Made by a program: the position numbers and the translations under genes
Part shown: positions 36,188 through 46,165 of the stretch, piece by piece
Numbering within the stretch: the first letter of the stretch is position 1
How the letters are laid out: every line of letters begins with the position of its first letter
NCBI GenBank assembly: GCA_009602725.1
Contig: WELB01000248.1
Span: forward strand, 122,638-186,637
Length of the DNA stretch: 64,000 nt
Origin: Spirogloea muscicola
Lineage: Eukaryota; Streptophyta; Zygnematophyceae; Spirogloeales; Spirogloeaceae
Reading direction: 5' to 3'
Notes under the pieces: generated by a model
Seen by the model: the letters and a program-made list of their open reading frames with translations, nothing else
Database searches by the model: none
What the model was told of the DNA's origin: nothing

Positions 36188-38816
36188 GGACAATGGAGAA
36201 GCTCTCAAGGAGATGATTAAACAACAGCTCGTGAGTGGCTTGACATCTGGAGTTGATAGTCAGCTCAATTTTTGTGAAGGGTGTGTGCTGGGAAAACAGC
36301 ATCGAGGTCCTTTTCCTGCAGGGGGAGGCAAGAGGGCAACCAATCTTTTGGAGTTGGTGCACACAGATGTGTGGGGTCCAGCGCCAGTTGCATCACTGGG
36401 AGGTGGGAAGTACTTTGTAACCTCTATTGACGACTTGTCACGAAAATGTTGGTGCTATATTCTCAAGGAGAGGTCGAGTGTCTTTCAAATCCTCCAGAGA
36501 TGGCGTGCTGCAGCAGAAAAACAAGTGGGCAGACCTTTGAAGGTGCTTCGCTCTGATAATGGTGGAGAGTATGTGTCTAAGGAGTTCGAGAACTTCCTGG
36601 CCCGGGAAGGCATCCAACATCAGCGGACGGTACCGTACACGCCCCAGCAAAATGGCGTCGCTGAGCGAATGAACAGGACCTTGCTGGAGGCTGCAAGGTG
36701 TATGCTCCAGGAGAGTAGACGACCTGACAGCTATTGGGGCGAAGCTGTGTGTACGGCGGCATATCTGCGGGCCAGATGCCCAACAAGGGCAGTGCAGGGG
36801 GCAACGCCAGAAGAACTGTGGGCGGGGAGGAAGCCAGATATCTCACACCTGAGAGACTTCGGGTGCAACGCATATGTGCACAGGCCCACAGAATTGCGCA
36901 ACAAACTGGATCCCAAGAGCACAAAGGCTATCTTTGTGGGATACGATGCAGACACGAAGGGATACAGACTGTTGGATCCTGCGAGCAAGCGCATTGTGCT
37001 CAGCAGAGATGTCATCTTTGATGAAAGTTGGCGTAGAAGTGAGAATGTTGCAGCAGAGGAGAGAATCACGTTGCAGTGGGAGCAAATGCCTGCTATGCTT
37101 GACTCTGAAGAGCCTGTCTTGTGTGGAGATGAAGATGAAGACTCAGAGGATGTTGATGGGCAAGAGCAGCCACTGATGCCGTCGCAGGACTTCGAGGAGG
37201 AGGTGGAGGAGGCGCAGCAACAGCAGGCTGGAGAGGAAGAACAGCGAGAAGAAGAGCAGCCGCAACTGCAGCCACAGCAGCAGCTTAGAAGGAGCACAAG
37301 AACGCAACAGCTTAGGGAGGATCCTGCATACTTCTTTGGTTTTGCAGCTACCGTAGACGAACCCCTGACCATGGCGCAGGCAAGGCAGAGGGTGGATGCT
37401 GCGCAGTGGAAGTTAGCCGCGGCTGAAGAGATGCGTTCCATGGAAGAAAACAAGACATGGACACTTGTTGACTTGCCACAGGGGTGGAAGGCAATTGGCT
37501 GCAAATGGGTGTTCCGACGGAAGAGAGGTGCAGATGGGGAAGTTGTCAGATACAAGGCAAGACTGGTGGCAAAGGGATTTTCACAGGTCGAAGGAATTGA
37601 CTACGATGAAACATTTGCACCAGTTGTGAAATATACCTCCATCAGGGTGTTGCTGAGTCTAGCTGCAGCCAGGGACTTCGAAGTTCACCAAATGGATGTG
37701 AAAACAGCGTTCCTCAATCGAGATCTGGAGGAAGAAATTTTCATGATGCAGCCTGAGGGTTTCGCTGACTCAGAGCAGCCAAGCAGAGTCTATCTCCTGA
37801 AGAAGTCTCTGTACGGGCTAAAGCAAGCGCCCAGAATGTGGAACTACAAGATCGATGACGTGTTGAAGAAGGCAGGATTTGTGCAATGCACCAGCGACAC
37901 CAGCGTCTATGTGCTGCGGGTGTCAGCACAACCAGTGGTGCTGTTGGCTCTGTATGTGGATGATCTGCTCATACTCAGCCCTAGTCTGGAGAATGTCGAC
38001 AGGGTGAAGGGTTTGCTGTGCAGCAAATTCAAGATGTCCAATCTTGGGGAGGTGTCCTACCTGCTGGGTATGCAGGTGCTTAGGGATAGAAGGCGAAGGA
38101 GCATCAAGTTGGGACAGGTCAAATTTGCTGAGCAGGTGCTGCAACGCTTTGGGATGGAGACATGCAAGCCAGTTTCAACTCCAATGGAGTTCAAGCAGGC
38201 TTTATCAAAGGCGCAAGAACCACAAACAGTGAAGGAAGAGGAGGAGATGGCAGGGGTTCCATACCAGCAAGCAGTGGGGAGTCTTATGTATCTCATGACA
38301 GGAACCAGGCCAGATCTTGCAGCAGCAGTGGGAGCAGTGAGCCAGTTCATGCAGCGGCCTGGGGTGGCTCATTGGCAAGCAGTGAAACGGATCTTCAGGT
38401 ACTTGGCTGGGACAACCAATACATGGCTCGCGTTCGGCGAAGAGAGTGATCTGCTGCAACACTCTCCAGCGACCAAAAGAACGTGGGCCCTGAACTCCCT
38501 CCCAAAGGATAGGGGCCCTCCCAGGTCGTCTCGTTCCGTGCCACCTGCTCTGACTGCCTCATCTGCTTCTGCATCTGCTTCGAATGAAAACTGGGCCCCG
38601 ACTCTCTCACAGGATAGGGGCCCTCCCAGGTCGTCTCGTTCTATGCCATCTGCTCTGGCTGCTCCATCTGCTTCTTCATCTGCTTCGAATGGAAACTGGG
38701 CCCCGACTCTATCACAGGATAGGGGCCCTCCCAGGTCGTCTCGTCTCGACTTGCTCGCTCTGAATGCATCTGTAAATAATGAGGGGCCTGCAGAAGGAAG
38801 TGTCGAGCTGCTTTGA
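36188..38816 (+). pseudogene. Copia integrase and reverse transcriptase, interrupted before RNase H
   Basis: The open frame continues from the frameshift. Integrase keeps CEGCVLGKQHR, the catalytic Asp residues (HTDVWGP; RSDNGGEY) and Glu (NGVAERMNRTL). A Glu/Gln-rich linker precedes the reverse transcriptase (GCKWVFRRKRG, QMDVKTAFLN, LYVDDLL at about 37,950). After LAGTTNTWLAFGEESDLL, where RNase H should follow, a 366-bp insert (38,457-38,822) carrying 105-bp tandem repeats adds a Ser/Pro/Arg-rich tail and a TGA stop at 38,816. Catalytic residues of both enzymes are intact. Confidence 0.85.
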
Positions 38817-38822
38817 ACCCTC
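38457..38822 (+). repeat. 366-bp in-frame insert with 105-bp tandem repeats inside copia pol
   Basis: GGATAGGGGCCCTCCCAGGT recurs at 38,507, 38,612 and 38,717, exactly 105 bp (35 codons) apart. The insert splits ...SDLL from LGYVDADW. Its length is a multiple of three, but it ends with a stop codon. Confidence 0.85.
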
Positions 38823-39287
38823 TTGGGGTACGTTGACGCAGACTGGGGTGGAGACGTGGTGACTCGAAGATCAACCTCAGGCTACGTCTTCATGCTAGGA
38901 GGAGCAGCGGTTTCGTGGAGCAGCAAGCGACAGAGATCGGTTGCACTGTCTACCATGGAGGCAGAATACATGGCTGCAACACAGGCAAGTAAGGAGGCAG
39001 TCTGGTTGAATAGGCTGCTTGGGGAGTTGGGGTTCCCACAACACGCTCCGACTCTTATCTACAGCGACAACCAAGGAAGTCTGGCACTAATGAAGAACCC
39101 TGTCCATCATAGTCGGAGCAAGCACATCGACATCCAGTGGCACTTTGTGCGTGAGCTCTTGGAAGATGGCACGGTATACTTCAAATACTGCTCTAGCGAT
39201 GACATGGCTGCCGACAGTTTGACCAAAGGAGTAGCTAGGTTAAAGCATCAGAAATGTGTCAAGCAGTTTGGCTTGTTATCTTGTTAG
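38823..39287 (+). pseudogene. Copia RNase H domain (separated from reverse transcriptase)
   Basis: In the same frame as the upstream pol after the stop at 38,816: [29 protein letters not shown] and [12 protein letters not shown] are the expected RNase H blocks with the acidic residues present, ending in the usual [11 protein letters not shown] region. There is no own start codon in a normal context. Confidence 0.8.
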
Positions 39288-39310
39288 GATCATACTTGCT
39301 AGAGTGGGAG

Positions 39311-39874
39311 TGTTGTAAGAAATCTATGAGACTCTTGCTAGCTCGTATGATCTAGGTTCTAGAACTGTGTGTGGAGCCGCGCGGTACCACCTCCATGCGC
39401 GCATTATAAGGCCCACACACAGTGAAGTGTCGGCGGGGTACTGAGGGGGTCAGGGTTTATCCCTGAGCTAGGGAGTCCGGTGGTCTCAGCGCTTGGTGGA
39501 TCGATTGGATCTCCACCGTTGGGGTTGGCGCCGACCCGTGAGATCCAGGCTGGCAGCGCTAGGGCGAGCCGCCGGGTTCAGGGTTTGAGGGGCTGGGGGG
39601 GGCTTGCTCCCTTGCACTCACTAGGGCGTACGCCACCGATCCCCGCCGGCTCAGCAGAGCGCACTGACAAGTGCGGCAGTACGGGGGTCGAGTAGTGAGG
39701 TTGCCAGCAGCAGCCACAGCGGCAGCAGCGGCAGCGGCGGCGGCGGCAGCAGCTTCACACGGGAGCTTCTGCAAATCCCCGCAAGGCGTGACAGCGGCGG
39801 CTGCAGCTTGCAGCAATTCCCTGTGCGCTTCGTCATTCAACACCAGCACAGATGGCAGAACTCAAATCTGTACA
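39311..39874 (+). repeat. 3' LTR of the copia element
   Basis: 564 bp, from TGTTGTAAGAAATC to CTGTACA, after a purine-rich tract. Intact at both ends, which defines the LTR borders for the truncated 5' copy. Confidence 0.9.
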
Positions 39875-41479
39875 AGCATGAGGGGCGAGGGTAGCGAGGG
39901 CTTTGAGCCCTACGTGCGGTGGTTCCGGCTGCTGCTCTTTAAGCTACGCAGCGAGCCCATGAAGCCAATTGACCAATGCCAGCGATTTACGGCTGGACTG
40001 CCTTCTCATTTTCGCAATTGGGTCGCGGTGGATTCCGCAACGGCACAACGGGTCACGGACTTCACCAAGATGGTGGAGCACGCCCGCAAGGTGCTCAGCA
40101 CGCCGGACATTGCTGGTCCAAGCAAGCGTCCCCTGCTGGAGGCAGGCGGCTTTGATGCAGAGCGAGGCAAGAAGCGGTTCGACACAAGGCACGGCTTGAA
40201 CGCTCGACCTCAAGGCGACTTCCCCAATCCACGGGTGGAAGGCGCTGGCTGCTTCAAGTGCGGTGCCAAGAGCCATCAGCTCAGGGACTGCCTGGCGGCA
40301 GGACCCTCTTCCTCACGGCCACGTCCACAGCGGCCTATGGGCCGGGACCAGGGCAAGCCCAAGGGCAAGCGTGAGTGCTTGACCCCTGCCTCTGCAAGCC
40401 ATTTCATTCAGCCAGACGCACTTGAGCTGTTTGATCTTGCTGGCATTGCTGGCCCGCCAACCAACGTACCGGTTGTGCGCTCCATTTCTGCTTTATTGCA
40501 AGGACTGGAGGCCGGAGGGCCTCTATTTGTGCGGGTTGCCCACAATCACTTGCAGGAGGCTGCAGATGTCTATCTGAGCTGGCCTGAGTGCCGTCGGTCT
40601 GAAGAAATGCTGTTCTTCATCGTGCCGCAGAAGCGCGGCGTGATTGATCAAGATCCGCTGGGGATGTCGCTGTTGTGCTCGCACGAGGCGGGACACAGGC
40701 TCCTTAGGCGTAGCATTGATGCCACTCGGCTTAGGCCTTACCCGACAGCGGTCAGGGTATATGTCGCTCGCACCCCATTCCGTCGCAGTGTCCATGGGGG
40801 ACACACTGTGCTTTTTGAGGGGCTAGTTGCTGCGGCACCAGCTAGGATCCTCATAGACTCAGGGGTCTCAGTGTCCTTCGTCAAAAGGGGTTTGGTGTGC
40901 TCCACTGGCTTGCATTTGCAAGCAGATGGTCTGCCTAGAGTGACATTAACCAATGGCCACCCAACCGATGTGTTGGGCCTGTGCAAGGTTCCCATTCGCA
41001 TCCAGCAATACAAAGCCGAGGTGCCTTGTTATGCCATTGCGGTGACTGTCGCTTTTGATGTGATTTTGGGAGATGACTGGCTTTGCGCCACATCAGCATG
41101 CCTTAATTTTGAACGCCATACTTGCACGGTACAACGTGGCGCACGGCGCTTTGTCCTTTGCAAGCAGCTTCCCTGTGCACCGCCGCTGGCGGCAGGGGCT
41201 TCCATTCTGCTGTCCGCCATGCAGATGAAGCGATTGAATCACAACAACACTGTCCAGATGGCATTTCTTGTGATAGTGGCGTTGAACGACGAATCTAAGC
41301 CTGACTTGTGTGTGAATGCTGTGGATTCAAACGGCGGGGTTCTTGATGAGCTGCTGGAAGAATTTGCGGATGTGTTTTCCGACTCTCTTCCAGACGGTCT
41401 ACCTCCTCACCGAGGTGTGGCTCATACAGTTCCATTGGAGCCAGGCGCCAATCCACCTTTCGTCCCGTGTACCGGCTGA
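39875..41479 (+). pseudogene. Gypsy gag (3' part) and protease
   Basis: Starts exactly after the copia LTR; the frame continues the gag interrupted at 44,081 (LDAL-R joined to MRGEGSEGFEPYVRWF). It contains a zinc knuckle CFKCGAKSHQLRDC near 40,250 and a retropepsin-like ILIDSGVSVSF near 40,850, with DVILGDDWL downstream. A one-base loss near 41,460 (PPFVPCTG instead of PPF-RPVYRLSP) ends the frame. An apparent start at 39,671 lies in the copia LTR and is not the original start. Confidence 0.8.
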
Positions 41480-41489
41480 GCCCTCTCGA

Positions 41490-42773
41490 ATTTTGAGAAA
41501 TGCAATCCCAGGTCGAGGACCTGCTGGCGAAGGGCTACATTGAGCCATCTCAGTCGCCATATGGAGCACCCATCCTCTTTGTCGAAAAGAAGGATGGCAC
41601 TCTACGGATGTGCATTGACTATCGGGCTTTAAATAAACTTACTATCACGAACCGATACCCATTGCCTCGGATAGATGATCTGTTCGATTGGCTTGCAGGG
41701 GCTACGGTTTTCAGCTCCCTGGACCTGGCAAGTGGGTATCACCAAATTCGAATCACGCCTGCGGATGTTCCGAAGTCGGCGTTCCGTATGCCGCTTGGAC
41801 ATTTTCAATTCTGAGCTTTGGTTTGACCAATGCACCGGCTACGTTCCAGGCGGTGATGTCGAGGGTCTTTGGCCCCCTGCTCTACCATTTTATGCTGGTT
41901 TACTTGGATGACTTACTGGTGTTCAGCAAAACGCCTGAGGATCACGTGAAGCACCTGCGCCAAGTGCTGCAGTTGCTGCGTGAATGTCACTTGTATGCCA
42001 AGCGGTCCAAGTGTGCATTTAACCAGCCAGAGCTGACATACCTCGGGCATGTCGTGGGCAAAGACGGCATACGTGTCGACCCCAAGAAGACTTCGGTCGT
42101 ACGGGATTGGCCTGTGCCACAAACTGTGCCTCAATTGCGCTCCTTTTTGGAATTTGCAAATTATTTCCGAAAGTTCCTACAAGGCTATGAGAAGTTGGCA
42201 CTTCCTCTTACGAAGCTGACTCGTAAGGACGTACCTTGGAATTGGTCGTCCGAATGCCAGAGGGCACTTGAGGGGATACAGCAGGCGTTGACATCTCCGC
42301 CTGTGCTGGCTTTTCCTCGTGGAGGCGTGCCATATGAATTCGTCTGCGATGCCTCTTTGACCGGCATTGGTGCCGTGCTCTTGCAAGAGGGTCACCCGTT
42401 AGCGTTTGAGAGTCGCCTGCTGATCCCTACAGAGCGAAATTACACTACGGGCGAGCAGGAATTGCTGGCTGTGGTGCACGCCTTACGTGTCTGCCGTTGC
42501 TACCTGGAAGGTGTGGCATTTACGGTTGTCACGGATCATTGCCCGTTGACATATTTCCACACGCAGCAGCATTTGACTAGGCGTCAAGCTCGATGGGCTG
42601 AGTGCATGGCACCATTGGATTTCCAGTGGGTTTATCGCGCAGGACGTCTTGATGTTGCAGACCCTGTGAGTCGCAACTTTCGTGGCGCTGATGCGGTGGC
42701 TTCCTTGAATGCTTCTGGAGTGCGGGCTGCAGGACTGCGTCCGACTCGTCAAGCTTCTCAGCACCACGGCTGA
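41490..42773 (+). pseudogene. Gypsy reverse transcriptase and RNase H (frameshifted)
   Basis: 41,500-41,814 reads [20 protein letters not shown] and [13 protein letters not shown] (motif A); a one-base loss near 41,812 moves the rest to the frame with FGLTNAPATFQ, YLDD at about 41,901 and ELTYLGHVV. RNase H follows (FVCDASLTGIGAVL, VVTDHCPLTYF). The frame ends at 42,773, just past another shift near 42,745. Confidence 0.85.
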
Positions 42774-44033
42774 GCTCTCTGAGCTCTACGTGCGTATCCG
42801 TAAAGGGTATGGCACAGACCCGTGGTTTGCTGAAGCCGCCAACGTAAGCACCCTCACTGATGACAAAGGCTTCTGGTGGCAAGGTGACGCTATTGTGGTC
42901 CCGAACTGCAATGCCTTGCGCACAGACATAATGCAGGAGCTGCATGATACGCCTTACAGTGGTCATTTGGGAGTGAGCAAAACCAAACAGGCTGTGCGAC
43001 GCCTCTTTTGGTGGAAGGGCTTTTCAGCCCAGGTGCGCGCTTTTGTGGCAAGCTGTGCCACATGCCAGCGTAGTAAGGCAATCTCTGGCAAGCCTGCCGG
43101 ATTACTTCAGCCCTTGCAGATTCCGGAGCGGAATTGGTCTGATGTAAATGTGGATTTTATCACACAATTGCCTAAGACGCGGAACGGCTATAATGCCATT
43201 GTCGTCTTTGTGGATCGCCTGAGTAAAATGGTGCATTTTGCTCCCACTACTACGCGAGCATCGGCGAAGGATTTCGCTGGCATCTTTGTGGCTAAGGTGT
43301 GGAAGCTACATGGAATACCTGAGAGGCTGGTCTCGGACCCCGATCCTCGCTTTACAGGTCACTTCTGCAAAGAAGTCTGCAAGCTCAGTAGCAGGAAGCA
43401 GTCCATGTCCACAGCCTTTCATCCACAAACGGATGGCCACACTGAGCGAATGAATCGAGTTCTTGAGGACATGTTGAGGCACTTTGTCAATTCTAGCCAG
43501 ACTGACTGGGATAACTATTTGGCTCCAGCTGAATATGCTGTGAAAAATGCCTATCATGCGTCCATCTTCCTCAAATATGGTCAGCATCCCCGAGCTCCAC
43601 TTCAGGTGGGGAGGCCGGAACGAGTTCCCGCCGCGGTAGCCTTTACTGGGACCCTCTTGGAGGCTCAGAGACGAGCTCGGCATTTCTTGGAAATTGCCCA
43701 GAGTCGCCAGAAGGCTAATGCTGACAAACATCGGAAGGACGTGTCCTTCGATGTTGGTGCTCAAGTGCTGCTGAGCACGAAGCACTTATCCTTGCTGGCT
43801 GTGGGTACGCGCAAGTTGCTGCCCAAGTGGGTTGGACCATTTGCAGTAGTACGCCTTGTGGGCAAGGTGTCCTACGAGTTGAAGACACCGGTGCATTGGA
43901 AGGTCCATAACGTCTTCCATGTGTCCCAGCTGAGGGCCTTCCTTTCGGATGGTCGTGTCCAACCGCCCCCACCTCCACTAGTCATCGAGGATGATCTTGA
44001 GTTTGAGGTGGAAGAGATCTTGTCTCGCAGGGA
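42745..44033 (+). pseudogene. Gypsy integrase, truncated at the chromodomain
   Basis: Zinc-binding HHCC (ELHDTPYSGHLG; CATCQRSK), then the catalytic set DVNVDFITQLP, VSDPDPRF and HPQTDGHTERMNRVLED. The C-terminal part ends with HVSQLR and DDLEFEVEEILSRR, the beginning of a chromodomain. The true element sequence stops at the inversion breakpoint (44,034); residues after RRDPR in this frame come from reversed copia LTR. Confidence 0.85.
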
Positions 44034-44080
44034 CCCTAGATCATACGAGCTAGCAAGAGTCTCATAGATTTCTTACAACA
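44034..44080 (-). repeat. Displaced first 47 bp of the copia 5' LTR
   Basis: On the minus strand reads TGTTGTAAGAAATC... to ATCTAGGG, the exact start of the LTR at 39,311. It abuts the gypsy gag at 44,081, marking the original copia insertion point. Confidence 0.9.
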
Positions 44081-44704
44081 ATGCGGAGAGCATCCAGCTC
44101 ATTGCGGGCGCGCAGCTCTGCGTGTGGGTCGCCGCACGCCGACGTAAGCGAGCTGCAGAAGAAGTCCCAGCCACCGGACTCCTCGGGCGTAGAGCCCTTT
44201 TTCCAAGGTGTTCAGCACTCCCGGGGCTCCCCTGAGAGGTATGTGGCAGCGAGGCGCACGCGTGCCCCCGCGTCCGTGTTGGAGCAGACGAACCATTCGT
44301 CCATTTCATCCAGCCATGGCTGCAGCCCTCCCCGATCATCGTGACCGGAGAATGGTCGGGGTGCATGGGCCATGGCAAGTCCATGCTTAGGGTTGCCGCT
44401 GCTCTTGCGCATCAGCTGCAACGAGGCATCCACCTCTTGCATGTGCCGCTCTTCGGCGCGTTGCCGGACGAGGAGGGGAGCGCTGCTCCGCGCAAATCCT
44501 CGCAAGAAGCCGGTGTTGAGCTGGGTCCATCGTAGACTGGGCTGCTGCCAGATCCCGAGTAAGGAGTGCAATGCGTTGCAAGTCCCCAGCCGACAAGCCC
44601 TCCAGGCCTCCGGCTCCCAGCTCGACGTGCCCCTCTTGGGCGTGCCCCGCTTGGGCGTGCCCCTCGTGGGCGTGCCCCTCGTGGGCGTGCTCCGCAGCAG
44701 CCAC
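44081..44704 (-). pseudogene. Gypsy gag, 5' part
   Basis: Minus-strand frame with a five-residue repeat (EGHAH/QEGHA, from 15-bp tandem repeats at 44,620-44,695), LLTRDLAAAQSTMD, then, after a frameshift near 44,480, PFSGHDDRGGLQPWLDEMDE and VRLAATYLSGEPREC, the hallmark retrotransposon gag segment. A TGA follows where Trp is likely. The open sequence then continues to ELRARNELDALR at the copia junction. It belongs with 39,875-41,479. Confidence 0.75.
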
Positions 44705-45276
44705 TGCCGCAGCAGCTTGCCCTGCAGCAGCCGACCGCTCTGCCTCCCGAGGAGGGTTCGGCCGCGCACTGGAGGTGTGTGATATTATGCTGGCTGAAGG
44801 ACACTGAGTGATCGATTCAGGCTCCGACAGTCAGCGAACCACACACTCCATACTGCAGTACAGGACATCGCAAGACTGGTGCACCAGCGAACGAGCAAGC
44901 AAGGCAGCGCGCAACTCCACACCTCAATCAGCAGGCAGGCAGACAGCCGCAAATATACCAGGACCAATGCACACGGTCACTGCTGGCCACACGACTGACC
45001 TTACCACACAAAGGCTGCAGCTTAAGCCACACCTCAAAAGAAGCGAACGCAGCAAGTGGTCCTCAAGGATCAGTCGGTCAATCTGGCGTTGGTCGTTGCT
45101 GGCTAACAGCCCGAAGATGGCTCCGCACCCGGCGCTTCCGCTGAGCCGCCTCACGGACCAACGTCTGGCAAGCACTTTATCTTTGACAGAAAAAAGGTCC
45201 GGCCAGCACATCAGGGTGATCCTTGCATCATCAACGGCGAGCACAATAAGTCACAAGCGCGATGGATGCAAGACCG

Positions 45277-45288
45277 CCTCTGATACCA
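45277..45288 (-). other. Gypsy primer-binding site (initiator tRNA-Met type)
   Basis: Minus strand TGGTATCAGAGG, two bases from the LTR end. This fixes the element's orientation as minus and identifies 45,291-45,831 as the 5' LTR. Between it and gag (44,705-45,276) is leader DNA with no gene. Confidence 0.85.
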
Positions 45289-45290
45289 AA

Positions 45291-45831
45291 TGTAAAGAAC
45301 CTCGCCCTACACACGCAGTAAGGGTGAGCAGTCCTTCTGAGTTCGGCTGTAGGGGGTTTAGGGACCAACCCACTACACAGGCAAAGAACTAGCGCATAGG
45401 CGCAGAGGAAGACAGGCCCCGTGGCGCCGCCGTCCGGCGGCGACTCCACCTCCTGGGCGCAGGCCGGCGCAGCAGGCCCCGCAGCAAGGTGCGGCGGCGG
45501 CTCGGCGGCGAGCAGCAGCAAGGCTGCTCCTGGGCTTCACCGGCTCGAACTCACCCGAGCCTCAGCCACCAAGGCTCTTCGTGCTTCCCCGTGCCACCCC
45601 CCCTCCAGGGGTGTGAGCGGGTCGCCCCATGGCCTGCCTGGCGGGCCAAAGATCCTCCCTTGAACGGGCGGATCCTAGCGAGGGTATCTTTGGACGGGCG
45701 GGACCCGCCTCTGGGCGGGCCACTTGACCGGCAAGCCAGCCCGCCACCTGGCGGGCCCACTTGTCACAAATAGCCGGTCATGTGATGCCAACAGAGCCAT
45801 GTGGCTTGACCAAACTGCTGGTTCATTACAG
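45291..45831 (-). repeat. Right (5') LTR of the gypsy element
   Basis: 541 bp, TGTAAAGAACCTCGCCC to GGTTCATTACA on the plus strand, repeating 33,748-34,259 in the same direction. Confidence 0.85.
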
Positions 45832-45949
45832 CAAGGGCTGTGACCAGAATAAAAGCGCTTCCAGATTGACAGCAGTGGCTGTGAGAAGCCAGCCCAATAT
45901 TTTTGACAAGGTCCAAAAGGGGCGAAGGGCTATCTCAGAGCTTGCCCGG

Positions 45950-46165
45950 TAGGATGAAGTACTTCGTAACTACGAGTGGAGAGCCGCAAATCCGAAAGAC
46001 TAGCAGGCGGAAAGAATGCAATCCCCCTGACGAAAGCCAGAGGCTGCAGCTAGAGCACGGCCAGCACGCAGGTGCAAGGCGTGGGCCATGGACCGCTGAT
46101 GGGAGATGGAGAGGCGCATACGATGGACCTGAGCCAGCGAGCCAGCGGCCTTGAAGTCAGCCTGC
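45950..46165 (-). mobile_element. LINE 3' fragment
   Basis: Reverse complement of 58,680-58,890: GCCAGAGGCTGCAGCTAGAG (minus strand encodes RALAAASGF) and the DFKAAGSLAQVYRMR part at its other end. Confidence 0.7.

Larger units (their letters stand above)
34348..39874 (+). mobile_element. Ty1/copia retrotransposon inserted in gypsy gag
   Basis: 5' LTR 34,348-34,878 (its first 47 bp now sit reversed at 44,034-44,080), PBS 34,879-34,890, gag-pol, then a purine-rich GAGTGGGAG at 39,302-39,310 and the 3' LTR 39,311-39,874. Copia order (integrase before reverse transcriptase) is clear. Insertion flanks on the gypsy gag are CGCAT and AGCAT, a 5-bp target duplication with one mismatch. Confidence 0.85.
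33748..45831 (-). mobile_element. Ty3/gypsy retrotransposon, minus strand, with nested copia and internal inversion
   Basis: Direct LTRs lie at 33,748-34,259 and 45,291-45,831, both TGTAA...TTACA. The element is read right to left: right LTR, tRNA-Met-type PBS (45,277-45,288), 5' gag (to 44,081), copia insertion, then rest of gag and pol, 3' end (34,347-34,260, with a purine-rich AGAGTGTGGAGG before the left LTR). The block between 34,348 and 44,041 is now inverted, so gag-pol 39,875-44,033 reads on the plus strand. Flanks GTTAC and GCAAG do not form a target duplication. Confidence 0.8.

Noticed and set aside
39671-39874. Apparent start of gypsy gag in Ala-rich sequence
   Set aside because: This part is copia LTR; the gypsy frame begins only after the LTR end at 39,875.
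33743-45836. Target-site duplication of the gypsy element
   Set aside because: Flanks GTTAC and GCAAG do not match.
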